NCBI GenBank assembly: GCA_947258865.1
Contig: CAMYKC010000053.1
Coordinates: forward strand, 2,525 to 39,551
Direction: 5' to 3'
Source: an uncultured Lysobacterales bacterium
GTDB lineage: Bacteria > Pseudomonadota > Gammaproteobacteria > Xanthomonadales > SZUA-36
Length of the DNA stretch: 37,027 nucleotides
Under the pieces are notes generated by a model, which saw only the letters and a program-made list of their open reading frames with translations, was not told the origin of the DNA and ran no database searches. This document shows positions 17,995 to 25,448 of the stretch, in pieces (position 1 is the stretch's first letter; each line of letters begins with the position of its first letter). Both the position numbers and the translations under genes were made by a program.

Positions 17995-19638
17995 CTAGCG
18001 CCTCTGGCGGCGCCAGCAGTCGACAATATGCTCGACGTCCGTTTCTTCCGGTCCCTTGGCCCACATCTCTCCGTATTCAATGCTCTGGGCATTGGGTGGC
18101 GGATCCGGCATGGTTACCTTGAACCGCACCGGCATCGGTACGGCCTCGCCAGCAGCAATGGCCTCGCCTTGGGCCAGCGAGGTCATCGCCTCGAGGATTC
18201 CGCGGGCTGAATCAGGCACCAGCGAACGAACATATTCCTGGTCATCCGGGTTGGTGATGCGCAGGCAAACGAACGAGCTGCACTGCGCCAGCACGGTTTC
18301 CGACAATTCATTGGGCCGCTGGCTGACAACACAAAGACCTACTGCGTACTTACGGCCTGCTTTGGCTATTCGCTCAAAACTGCGCCGGGTTCCCTGGTGA
18401 CCGCCAACGTGGTCCCGGGGTATATAGGCGTGCGCCTCTTCAGCGATCACAAACAGCGGGAATTCACGGCAACGCGGATTCCAGTAGTTGAATTCAAACG
18501 CCAGGCGTCCAATCTGGGACGTTACGGTCGGGTGCACGTCGAACGGCACGGAACTCAGGTCGAGCACCGTTACCTTGGCCCGTTTCTCACCGAGGCCGAC
18601 GAAATCACGCAGCAGGCCGGACAGGGATTCGGACGATGTCCGCTTTTCCGGCCGCAACAGGAAATCGTAACGGGTATCGTTCAGGCGGCTGTGGAGTTTG
18701 ACCAGCAACTGGTCGAATTTTCCGGTGAGGGCTGTTTTGGTTTTACCGAAATCTGCAGTGGTTTCATTGGCGAATTTGAAGCGCTCGACCAGGTCATCCA
18801 TCGAAAAGTAGATGGGCGAATCCACCGTGATGTGCCCCAAGTCCAGGTGTTTGTTGGCCTCTCTCTTGAGTTCCAGCATGACACCGCGCAGAAAGGCTAT
18901 CTGAACCGAGGCATTGGGATCATCGTCATCGATCAGCAGTTCGATCATTTCCTCGTAAGTCAGCAGCCAGTAGGGAATTTCCAGGTCGCTGGCCTTGATG
19001 CAACGCACCTTGTCATCGGGGAAGGGCGGGCTGGTGGTCGGGTCCCACTCCTTGGTGCCGTACTCGCCGTGCAGGTCGAGGATGATCACGTGGGCGTTGG
19101 GCATGGCTTTCAGAGTCGACTGGATGAAGCTGGTGACCGACCATGACTTACCGGCGCCTGACTGTCCCAGAATCGCCGCGTGGCGTCCAAAGAAAGCATC
19201 CGGATCAAAGAACACATCAACCGTATCGAAAGCGCTGAGCTTGCCCACCTTGAAGTTCGCCGCACTGTACTTGGAAAAAAGAACATCCAGGGTTGCGCTG
19301 GTGACGAGATGGAGTTCCGCGCCGGTGGTGGGGAAGTGTGCGACACCCCGCTCGAAGCCGCCCTTGGCCGAGATCTCGCCCAGCGGGTTCACGCGCAGCA
19401 TGCGGACCAACTGACCCTCTCCATCGACTTCCTGCCACATGCTTTCGACGATGACCAGGACGTAGGTTCCAGATTGCCTGACCATCAGGTAGGAGCCCAC
19501 CATCCCGATGCGGACGTCATGGCCATCGATCGACAATTCCGAAATGAATCCCTCGTCATCGGATATCAGTTGGGCGACGAATTCGGCCCCATTGGATTCC
19601 ACGAGGTGCCCGATAAGGGTATTTTTCTCACTGATCAT
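17995..19638 (-). CDS. HerA-family (DUF87) hexameric ATPase/translocase
   Basis: HerA-type ATPases are FtsK-like DNA translocases; some act with NurA in end resection or with other effectors in phage defence. The 547-aa protein has an N-terminal beta-rich region resembling the HAS-barrel, Walker A GQSGAGKS at 158-165, LDLHGEYG after the first core strand (188-194), Walker B FPLFVIAEEAHAY at 393-405 and a sensor SQRP at 439-442. No NurA, Sir2 or nuclease gene is adjacent, and its client is unknown. ATG 19638 follows AGGGA at good spacing. The gene upstream on the same strand encodes a TPR protein 79 bp away, so the pair may be co-transcribed. The function call is by family only. Confidence 0.85.
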   Translation of the reverse strand: MISEKNTLIGHLVESNGAEFVAQLISDDEGFISELSIDGHDVRIGMVGSYLMVRQSGTYVLVIVESMWQEVDGEGQLVRMLRVNPLGEISAKGGFERGVAHFPTTGAELHLVTSATLDVLFSKYSAANFKVGKLSAFDTVDVFFDPDAFFGRHAAILGQSGAGKSWSVTSFIQSTLKAMPNAHVIILDLHGEYGTKEWDPTTSPPFPDDKVRCIKASDLEIPYWLLTYEEMIELLIDDDDPNASVQIAFLRGVMLELKREANKHLDLGHITVDSPIYFSMDDLVERFKFANETTADFGKTKTALTGKFDQLLVKLHSRLNDTRYDFLLRPEKRTSSESLSGLLRDFVGLGEKRAKVTVLDLSSVPFDVHPTVTSQIGRLAFEFNYWNPRCREFPLFVIAEEAHAYIPRDHVGGHQGTRRSFERIAKAGRKYAVGLCVVSQRPNELSETVLAQCSSFVCLRITNPDDQEYVRSLVPDSARGILEAMTSLAQGEAIAAGEAVPMPVRFKVTMPDPPPNAQSIEYGEMWAKGPEETDVEHIVDCWRRQRR

Positions 19639-19717
19639 GATACATCCCTGTCAATATTTTTAATAAAACTATGATAATTCAAGTGTTTTGTAAAGAAAAT
19701 AGTGAAATTTTTGCTAC

Positions 19718-20491
19718 CTACTCGAGTTCTGCGAGCGCAGATTCCACATCCAGTCGCTCCATTGCGTCCAGCGGCTCCATTTCTGAGGCCTTGATATAGA
19801 GGTCGGAGACTTCGTCAATCCGCCTGTCTCCGTACAGAAGATACAAGCCGTTGCCGTACTCGATGTGAGCGATCGGCGCCCCCGGCGTTAAGTCCAGCGC
19901 CTTTGCAAAATGGTCAAGCGCCTTTTTCTCGCTGGCGCCATAGGTCACGCCGCCAATCAGTTTACCGACCTTGTCGATGATCTCAGCATGGTACATGCCA
20001 AGTGCCGTGTGCGCCTCGGCATGCCCGGGCTGCAGATCAATCGCCCGCTCCAGGCTTTTGAAGATTTTTCCACCCACGCCCTGTTTCAGGGCCTTGACGA
20101 CGGAAATGCTCTGGCTGTATCGCCCCAGATTGAATGCATGGAAGTAGTGGCTGTTCGGATCGTCAGGGAACGCCTCGATCGCGCGTTCGGCCCGATCGAT
20201 CGCTGACTTGAAGCAGTCGATCTGGCGCTTCTGGTCTTCCTCGAGGTAAGTCGCGTAGATTCCGGTTGCCTTGTTGGCCACGGCATGACCGGCCAGCCCG
20301 AGGTCATCCGCCAACCTTACCGCCTGCTGGAAATCCCCGCGATGGAAGCACCTCCAGGCTTCGAGCAACTTTTCATCTTCGGGAAAGGGTTCCTGGTCGC
20401 CCAGGTGCAGATCATCCCATGACTGTCGCAGAGAGTCTCCGCTGTATTCGTAAGAAGTGTTGTCATGGGGGAAAGGGGTCCACTGATGCAT
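19718..20491 (-). CDS. TPR-repeat protein of unknown role
   Basis: The 257-aa protein is built of tetratricopeptide-like helical repeats, clearest at SLERAIDLQPGHAEAHTALGMYHAE and ALDHFAKALDLTPGAPIAHIEYGNGL, with no signal peptide or membrane helix. TPR proteins usually mediate protein-protein contacts. The arrangement recalls the RMD-like TPR family found in bacteria, but I assign no function. It is divergent from the phasin gene and upstream of the HerA-type gene on the same strand, so its partner could be either. ATG 20491 has no clear ribosome site, and a 20-bp dyad abuts the start codon. Confidence 0.8.
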   Translation of the reverse strand: MHQWTPFPHDNTSYEYSGDSLRQSWDDLHLGDQEPFPEDEKLLEAWRCFHRGDFQQAVRLADDLGLAGHAVANKATGIYATYLEEDQKRQIDCFKSAIDRAERAIEAFPDDPNSHYFHAFNLGRYSQSISVVKALKQGVGGKIFKSLERAIDLQPGHAEAHTALGMYHAEIIDKVGKLIGGVTYGASEKKALDHFAKALDLTPGAPIAHIEYGNGLYLLYGDRRIDEVSDLYIKASEMEPLDAMERLDVESALAELE

Positions 20492-20511
20492 ATTAGTGTG
20501 ATTACTCTAAT
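20492..20511. promoter_or_regulatory. 20-bp dyad, operator candidate in the TPR/phasin divergent promoter
   Basis: ATTAGTGTGATTACTCTAAT is symmetric at 16 of 20 positions (ATTAGnGTnATnACnCTAAT). It directly abuts the TPR start codon in the 77-bp region between two divergent genes. A TetR-family gene lies about 1 kb away, so this is a reasonable operator candidate, but the link is inference. Confidence 0.45.
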
Positions 20512-20568
20512 TACGGTTCTTAGAATATACCCGTCAATTGTAAACAACACCCGCTATAGGAGGATGTT

Positions 20569-21318
20569 ATGGCTACCAAGAAGCTGAAAAAGAAAGTACA
20601 ACGTAAATCAACCGTCCGCAAGACCGATAATCCTGTCGTCGATTCGGCACGGGATATCTGGCTGGCAGGCCTCGGTGCCTTCAGTGTCGCCCAGCAGGAA
20701 GGCGAGAAGTTCATCAAGGACGGCAACAAGCTGTTTGAGCGGCTGGTGAAAGAAGGCAACAAGCTCGAAAGAAGGACGCGCAAAGACGTTGAAGGCGCAT
20801 TCGATGACATGCGGGGTGATTTCGAGACCCGCGTCAAGGACATTCGCGGTGAAGTCGAAACCCGCGTAAAAGATTTCCGTGGCGAAATCGAGACTCGCGT
20901 AAGCGATATTCGTGATGATTTCGAGACTCGTTTCGAACCGGTTCGCAAGCAGAGAGAAGAAGTCGAAAAACAGGCTGACTCTGTACGCAAGCAGGCCAAC
21001 GAAGGCTGGGACAAGCTCGAAAACCTGTTCAAGGATCGCGTCGCGGACGTATTGGCGGCCCTGGGGATTCCGAGCCGTGATGACATGGACAGCCTGAACC
21101 GGCGTGTCCAGTCGCTTTCCCGGAAAGTATCCGAACTGGATAAGAAAGCCACGACGGTAAAAAAGCCGGCAAAGGCCAAGGCTAGAACAGCCTCCAGGGC
21201 GAAGGCCGTTAAGGCTGCGCCCAGGAAGACGGCGCCGAAGAAAGTTGCAGTGAAGAAGACCGTTGCCAGGAAAGCTGCACCGAAAAAAGCAGCAGTTGAG
21301 ACACCCAAGGCAGCTTAG
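20569..21318 (+). CDS. PhaF-like phasin with histone-H1-like tail
   Basis: Phasins coat polyhydroxyalkanoate or other lipid granules; PhaF of Pseudomonas also binds DNA through a lysine/alanine-rich tail and helps segregate granules. This 249-aa protein has a phasin-type N-terminal region (ARDIWLAGLGAFSVAQQEGEKF, residues 27-48), then an amphipathic coiled-coil part with four exact-length 11-residue repeats (80-123), a heptad segment (about 170-192), and a tail rich in Lys, Ala and Pro (about 192-249, with APRKTAPKKVAVKK) like PhaF and AlgP. A strong AGGAGG lies 5 nt before the ATG, suggesting high expression. A strong terminator follows. PHA-related genes nearby support the call, though a role on wax-ester droplets is equally possible. 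Confidence 0.87.
   Translation: MATKKLKKKVQRKSTVRKTDNPVVDSARDIWLAGLGAFSVAQQEGEKFIKDGNKLFERLVKEGNKLERRTRKDVEGAFDDMRGDFETRVKDIRGEVETRVKDFRGEIETRVSDIRDDFETRFEPVRKQREEVEKQADSVRKQANEGWDKLENLFKDRVADVLAALGIPSRDDMDSLNRRVQSLSRKVSELDKKATTVKKPAKAKARTASRAKAVKAAPRKTAPKKVAVKKTVARKAAPKKAAVETPKAA
20806..20937 (+). repeat. Four tandem 33-bp repeats encoding an 11-residue amphipathic unit
   Basis: Residues 80-123 of the phasin are DMRGDFETRVK, DIRGEVETRVK, DFRGEIETRVS and DIRDDFETRFE, four contiguous units of exactly 33 bp each. At the DNA level the copies differ mostly at synonymous sites, so this looks like an old duplication kept by protein selection rather than a recent slip. Eleven-residue periodicity suits a long surface-lying amphipathic helix. 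Confidence 0.93.
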
Positions 21319-21393
21319 TACTTCTACCCAGGGTTCAGGCCCGGTCTCTCCGATGGGCCGTACACTATCAGGAACCCCCTGATATCCCTCTTC

Positions 21394-21420
21394 AGGCCGG
21401 CGTCCCGCCGGCCTTTTTTT
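21394..21420 (+). terminator. Strong rho-independent terminator after the phasin gene
   Basis: AGGCCGGCG (21394-21402), loop TCC, then CGCCGGCCT (21406-21414), a perfect 9-bp stem followed by a run of seven T. It ends phasin transcription, and its T-run overlaps the stop codon of the convergent TetR gene. There is no T-run on the minus strand, so it is unlikely to stop the TetR transcript. Confidence 0.93.
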
Positions 21421-22063
21421 ATCCGGTACGGGACAGGTAGCTGTTTGCCATTTCCATGAACTGGCTCTTTTCCGGCTCGCGCAGATAGGGCGTCACCATG
21501 AGAAGGACACGGGCGATCGCGGAGGTCTGCGCCGAACTGTCCGCAAGCCCGCCGGGATCGAACAGGTCTGCAAAGGGAATCCAGTAGGTCAGCGCCAACA
21601 AAAGGCTGTCCGCCAACATTTCCTTTTGCAAGGCATGAATTTGAATGGCTCCGGCCTGTTCCAGGCCTCCAAGCGAGTTCCAGGCCGCCTGCCGTTCCCG
21701 GATGAGCAAGCCGCGCATAGCCCGGTCCAGGTCTGGGATTCGTGTGGTCAGGTCAGCCAGGTTCCGATACAGAAACCGATACTCCCCCTTGAGTTCAAAA
21801 CTGAGGTGCATCTGAAACCAAAGATCCTCGGCCTGCAACAAAATATCCTCAGGGATTTCTATCAGGGGTTGAAATCGAACCAGGAACCGCTTGAATAACT
21901 CGATGACGATTTCATCTTTCTTACGGAAATGATAGTAAAGGTTTCCCGGACTGATGTCGGCTTCATCGGCGATGTGGTTGGTCGTGACGTTGGGTTCACC
22001 GAATTCGTTGAACAGGTCGAGGCTGGTGCCGAGGATCAATTCCCTGGTGTCGCGCCTTGCCAT
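21419..22063 (-). CDS. TetR-family transcriptional regulator
   Basis: The 214-aa protein has a TetR DNA-binding domain at the N-terminus (helix-turn-helix about residues 26-48, TTNHIADEADISPGNLYYHFRKKDEIV) and a divergent all-helical ligand domain. It is transcribed after the acyl-CoA-binding protein gene with a 4-nt gap, so both share one message. Lying between a phasin gene and a fatty acyl-CoA reductase gene, it probably responds to an acyl-CoA or fatty acid and controls this module, much as PhaD does in Pseudomonas; the ligand and targets are inference. Candidate operators are the dyad at 20492 and the divergent promoter region at 22332-22437. Confidence 0.9.
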   Translation of the reverse strand: MARRDTRELILGTSLDLFNEFGEPNVTTNHIADEADISPGNLYYHFRKKDEIVIELFKRFLVRFQPLIEIPEDILLQAEDLWFQMHLSFELKGEYRFLYRNLADLTTRIPDLDRAMRGLLIRERQAAWNSLGGLEQAGAIQIHALQKEMLADSLLLALTYWIPFADLFDPGGLADSSAQTSAIARVLLMVTPYLREPEKSQFMEMANSYLSRTG

Positions 22064-22067
22064 CCCG

Positions 22068-22331
22068 TCAGAAAGTGCCGCCCAGTTTTCTTACCAGTTC
22101 AACATATTGGCGTTGTGCTTCGTCCTGAGTCGTTCCCGCAAGCTTTTCCCATGCCTCGAATTTGGCAACCCCGACAAAGTCGAAAAAACCGGGTTTTTTG
22201 CCGTGGACATCGCCCTCGGATCCCTGTTTGAACAGGGCGTAAAGCTGCAACATCGTCGTGTCATCAGGCCGTTCGGCCAGGGATTTTACCGCATCGGCGG
22301 CTTGCTCAAACTCCGCATGTTCATTGCTCAT
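22068..22331 (-). CDS. Acyl-CoA-binding protein
   Basis: This 87-aa protein is a complete acyl-CoA-binding domain (ACBP), a four-helix bundle that binds medium and long-chain acyl-CoA. The family pattern is clear: MLQLYALFKQGSEGD, the KPGFFDFVGVAKFEAWEKL core and the closing YVELVRKLG helix. Such proteins are common in eukaryotes and scattered in bacteria. It is divergent from the fatty acyl-CoA reductase gene (106-bp gap) and in a unit with the TetR gene, so a likely role is buffering or delivering acyl-CoA to the reductase. ATG 22331 has a modest GGA site. Confidence 0.92.
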   Translation of the reverse strand: MSNEHAEFEQAADAVKSLAERPDDTTMLQLYALFKQGSEGDVHGKKPGFFDFVGVAKFEAWEKLAGTTQDEAQRQYVELVRKLGGTF

Positions 22332-22380
22332 TATCCGCGCTCTCCAGTGCGTGGCCTTTAGTCACTCCGGCCTTGTGTTC

Positions 22381-22389
22381 TGTTATGAT
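22381..22389 (+). promoter_or_regulatory. Extended -10 promoter candidate for the acyl-CoA reductase gene
   Basis: TGTTATGAT matches TGnTATNAT and lies about 49 bp before ATG 22438, in the divergent region shared with the acyl-CoA-binding protein gene. No strong -35 is visible. A GGAG ribosome site lies 10 nt before the ATG. Confidence 0.45.
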
Positions 22390-22437
22390 CCTATCACGAT
22401 ATGCACCCGCGCCGTTCTTCATTCTGGAGTCGAGTCT

Positions 22438-24423
22438 ATGAGTTATTTTGTTACCGGCGGAACCGGTTTTATAGGGCAAAACCTTATCGAGTTGCTACTC
22501 AAACGCAGGGGTAAAATTTATGTACTGGTGCGAAAGGGGTCAAGGGACAAGCTCAATCGCCTCACAGAGCGATTGGGTAAGGCCGCTGCCGCTAAAGTTG
22601 TTCCTGTTACCGGAGATCTCACCAGGCCTTTCCTGGGGATATCGCCGGCCCAGCGCAAGGGACTGACAGAAAAAATCGATCATGTCTTTCACCTCGCGGC
22701 CATTTACGACCTGAAGGCCGATGCCGCCAGCCAGGAAGCCGCCAATATCAACGGCACCCAAAACGCTGTCCGATTCGCTGAGACCGTAAAGGCGAAGCGT
22801 TTTCATCACGTCAGTTCCATTGCCGCGGCAGGGCTTTATCCCGGAATCTTTACCGAAGACATGTTCGAGGAAGCCACGGGACTGGAAAATCCCTATTTCC
22901 GCACCAAGCACGATTCCGAGGGGATCGTTCGTAAAAAGTGCAAAATTCCCTGGCGTATCTACCGGCCGGGTATCGTGGTTGGAAACTCAGAAACCGGTGA
23001 GATCGATAAGATCGATGGACCCTATTATTTCTTCAAGCTGATTCAGAAGATGCGCCGGGCCATGCCTGCCTGGATGCCCACGATCGGGGTGGAGGGGGGC
23101 AGGATCAATATCGTACCGGTGGATTTCGTGGTGAAGGCGATGGACCACATTGCACATTTGCCCAGGCAGGACGGAAAGTGTTTTCACCTGACGGATCCCA
23201 AGCCCAGGCGGATTGGAGAGGTGCTGAATATTTTCGCCGAGGCCGCGCATGCGCCGCAGATGAGCATGCGCATCGACGCAAGGCTGTTCAATTATATTCC
23301 TGGCGCACTGAAGCAGGGCTTGTCAATGCTGCCGCCGATCCGGCGGATCTACCGGCAGGTTTTGAGTGATTTGGGCATGCCGTCTGAGGTTCTGCAGTTC
23401 ATCAATTACCCGACAAAATTCGATTCCAGGGACACCCACAAATTGCTTAAGGGGACCGGTATCACGGTCCCGCGCCTGGATGATTACGCCTGGCGTTTGT
23501 GGGATTACTGGGAACGGAACCTGGATCCCGATCTGTTCATCGATCGCAGCCTGAGAGGGCACGTAAGCGGCAAGGTGGTTGTCGTCACGGGCGGTTCTTC
23601 GGGGATCGGGCAGGCCACCGCGTTGATGATGGCGCGCGCCGGTGCACGGATCGCGATCGTTGCCCGCGATGAGAGCAAGCTCGCCGATACCGTGCGTGAA
23701 ATCGAGGAGGAGGGCGGCGAGGCCAAAGCCTTTTCCGCCGACCTTGCCGACATGGGGGCCTGTGACGCGGTGATCAAGCAGATTAATGCCGAGATGGGCG
23801 GTATCGATGTATTGGTCAACAACGCGGGGCGCTCAATACGGCGGTCGATCGCGACGTCCTACGACCGCTTCCATGATTTTGAACGCTGCATGCAGCTGAA
23901 TTATTTCGGCAGCCTGCGCCTGATCATGGGCGTACTGCCGGGCATGCAGAAAAAACGCAGTGGCCACATCATCAATATCTCGTCCATCGGTGTACTGTCC
24001 AACGCGCCGAGGTTCTCGGCTTACGTGTCGTCCAAGGCGGCGCTCGATGCTTTTTCACGCTGCGCCGCATCCGAATTCAGCGACACCGGTGTGCGCTTTA
24101 CGACGATCAATATGCCGCTGGTGCGCACGCCCATGATCGCGCCGACGAAAATCTATGACAACGTACCTACCATTGCGCCAGACGAGGCGGCAGCCATGGT
24201 CAAACAGGCTGTGATCTACAAGCCGCTCCGGATCGCAACACGGCTGGGTATTTTTGCCCAGGTGCTGCACGCTGTCGCTCCGAAAGTCTCCGAGATCATC
24301 ATGAACAGCGCTTTTCGAATGTTCCCGGATTCCGCGGCATCGAAGGGGCTAAAAGATCACCAGGCAGAGGCCTCACAGGAGCAGGTCGCCTTCGCGAGCC
24401 TGATGAGGGGCATACATTGGTAA
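22438..24423 (+). CDS. Two-domain fatty acyl-CoA reductase (alcohol-forming, Maqu_2507 type)
   Basis: From ATG 22438 the protein is 661 aa; the track's 22258 start adds 60 spurious codons. The N-terminal half is a Male-sterility/NAD-binding-4 domain with GGTGFIG at 7-13 and the YxxxK pair Y153/K157 (NPYFRTKHDSE). The C-terminal half is a classical short-chain dehydrogenase with TGGSSGIG at 384-391, NNAGRS, and Y529/K533 (SAYVSSKAALDAF). The order, length and the ending QVAFASLMRGIHW match, as I recall it, the Marinobacter enzyme Maqu_2507, which reduces fatty acyl-CoA through the aldehyde to the alcohol with NADPH. Fatty alcohols are precursors of wax esters. A neighbouring acyl-CoA-binding protein fits this role. 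No wax ester synthase is in the window. Confidence 0.9.
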   Translation: MSYFVTGGTGFIGQNLIELLLKRRGKIYVLVRKGSRDKLNRLTERLGKAAAAKVVPVTGDLTRPFLGISPAQRKGLTEKIDHVFHLAAIYDLKADAASQEAANINGTQNAVRFAETVKAKRFHHVSSIAAAGLYPGIFTEDMFEEATGLENPYFRTKHDSEGIVRKKCKIPWRIYRPGIVVGNSETGEIDKIDGPYYFFKLIQKMRRAMPAWMPTIGVEGGRINIVPVDFVVKAMDHIAHLPRQDGKCFHLTDPKPRRIGEVLNIFAEAAHAPQMSMRIDARLFNYIPGALKQGLSMLPPIRRIYRQVLSDLGMPSEVLQFINYPTKFDSRDTHKLLKGTGITVPRLDDYAWRLWDYWERNLDPDLFIDRSLRGHVSGKVVVVTGGSSGIGQATALMMARAGARIAIVARDESKLADTVREIEEEGGEAKAFSADLADMGACDAVIKQINAEMGGIDVLVNNAGRSIRRSIATSYDRFHDFERCMQLNYFGSLRLIMGVLPGMQKKRSGHIINISSIGVLSNAPRFSAYVSSKAALDAFSRCAASEFSDTGVRFTTINMPLVRTPMIAPTKIYDNVPTIAPDEAAAMVKQAVIYKPLRIATRLGIFAQVLHAVAPKVSEIIMNSAFRMFPDSAASKGLKDHQAEASQEQVAFASLMRGIHW

Positions 24424-24482
24424 CCGGAGAACAGTTACTGGAAGCCATCGCATACGCTTCCTGAGACAGACAGGCTTTTGCA

Positions 24483-25073
24483 ATGGGTAAGCCCGGGGCC
24501 GAACGCCTTTACCAGATGCTGGCGCGCAACCACGCCCTGGCCGGGGAAATTCAGGCCAGCGGCTTTCCCCTGCCGCGGTTTGAGATTCTGCAGCAATGGC
24601 AGCGCAACAGGATCGCCACGAGTTTTGAGGACCTGATCCGGCAGGAGGGCTATCGGCCTGCGGTGGTTTTCTTTCTGTCGGAAATCTATGGTGGTCTGGA
24701 TTTCCGTGAACGCGACCAGGATATGGGCAAAGTGATGCCGGTCATGACGCGGTTTCTTCCGGACCATGCCCTTTTTACGATGTCCGAGGCATTCGAGTTA
24801 CAGGCAATCAGCCTGGAATTCGATATGGGCATGGCCGGCTACATGGAACAGGAAAAGATCGACAGCCTGGACATGGCCCGTTACTGTGAGGTTTACCGCG
24901 CGCGCAGCGAAAAGGCCGGCCGGGAACGTCAGATCCTGCTTATCCGGAAGCTCGGATATGACCTCGATAAACTGGTCGGAAAACCCCTGGTCAATTACCT
25001 GGTCAGGTTGGGGAGTGGGCTGCGATGGAAAAAATGTTTGCAGGAGCGGAGAATCCTTTCGGATTTTAGTTAA
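24483..25073 (+). CDS. Unrecognised 196-aa protein downstream of the acyl-CoA reductase
   Basis: I do not recognise this family with confidence. The 196-aa protein has no signal peptide or membrane helix. It is mostly helical in appearance, with a charged N-terminal part (AERLYQMLARNHALAGEIQASGF) and a distinctive central motif FFLSEIYGGLDFRERDQDMGKVMP that looks like a conserved active or binding site. The C-terminus is basic (SGLRWKKCLQERRILSDF). It follows the acyl-CoA reductase by 59 nt on the same strand without an intervening terminator, so co-transcription is likely and a role in fatty alcohol or storage-lipid metabolism is a fair guess. Its last 8 bases overlap the convergent PHA-system gene. 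Confidence 0.78.
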   Translation: MGKPGAERLYQMLARNHALAGEIQASGFPLPRFEILQQWQRNRIATSFEDLIRQEGYRPAVVFFLSEIYGGLDFRERDQDMGKVMPVMTRFLPDHALFTMSEAFELQAISLEFDMGMAGYMEQEKIDSLDMARYCEVYRARSEKAGRERQILLIRKLGYDLDKLVGKPLVNYLVRLGSGLRWKKCLQERRILSDFS

Positions 25074-25353
25074 AGGTACAATCAAAGTGCTCGGCGAGGT
25101 AACGCGTGATTTCATCTTCAATCTGTTTCTTGAGAAACATCAGCATCAACCCGAGTTGCGCCCTGATCCGGATCTCTCCATCGCGGACGGTAATCATGCC
25201 GTTCACGCCGGGCCGTTCGAAGTGAATGTGATCGCCGCTCCAGCCATAATCGATTTGAAATTTTTGCGCCAGGTCAGCGGCCAGTTCGTCAGCCGCCGAT
25301 TGGGCTTCCTCCCTTGGCATGGTGTGCCGTGCGCTCATATCGATGGAAGACAT
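25066..25353 (-). CDS. Polyhydroxyalkanoic acid system family protein
   Basis: The 95-aa protein fits the PHA_gran_rgn family, small proteins found near PHA genes and of unclear biochemical role. Recognisable features are the N-terminal basic/alanine segment (REEAQSAADELAADLAQKF), the IDYGWSGDHIHFERPGVNGMI core and the C-terminal LMLMFLKKQIEDEITRYLAEHF. Its presence with a phasin strengthens the idea of a granule-associated module, although no PHA synthase is in the window. It is convergent with the unknown gene (8-nt overlap) and divergent from the AsmA-like gene. Confidence 0.85.
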   Translation of the reverse strand: MSSIDMSARHTMPREEAQSAADELAADLAQKFQIDYGWSGDHIHFERPGVNGMITVRDGEIRIRAQLGLMLMFLKKQIEDEITRYLAEHFDCTFN

Positions 25354-25448
25354 GCAAATGAACCGTGGTCGCTAAAGCGAATCAGTTTAGACTTGCTAAC
25401 TTCGCTATGCCAGTCCCGCGGCCAGCCGCGGCGTTCGGGGAGCAGGCA

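Noticed and set aside
18397-19146. 249-aa plus-strand ORF
   Set aside because: It is antisense to the HerA-type ATPase, with no domain evidence.
17995-20491. HerA plus TPR as a known anti-phage system
   Set aside because: No nuclease, Sir2, NurA or other effector gene is adjacent and the setting is housekeeping; kept only as a modest finding about an untested pair.
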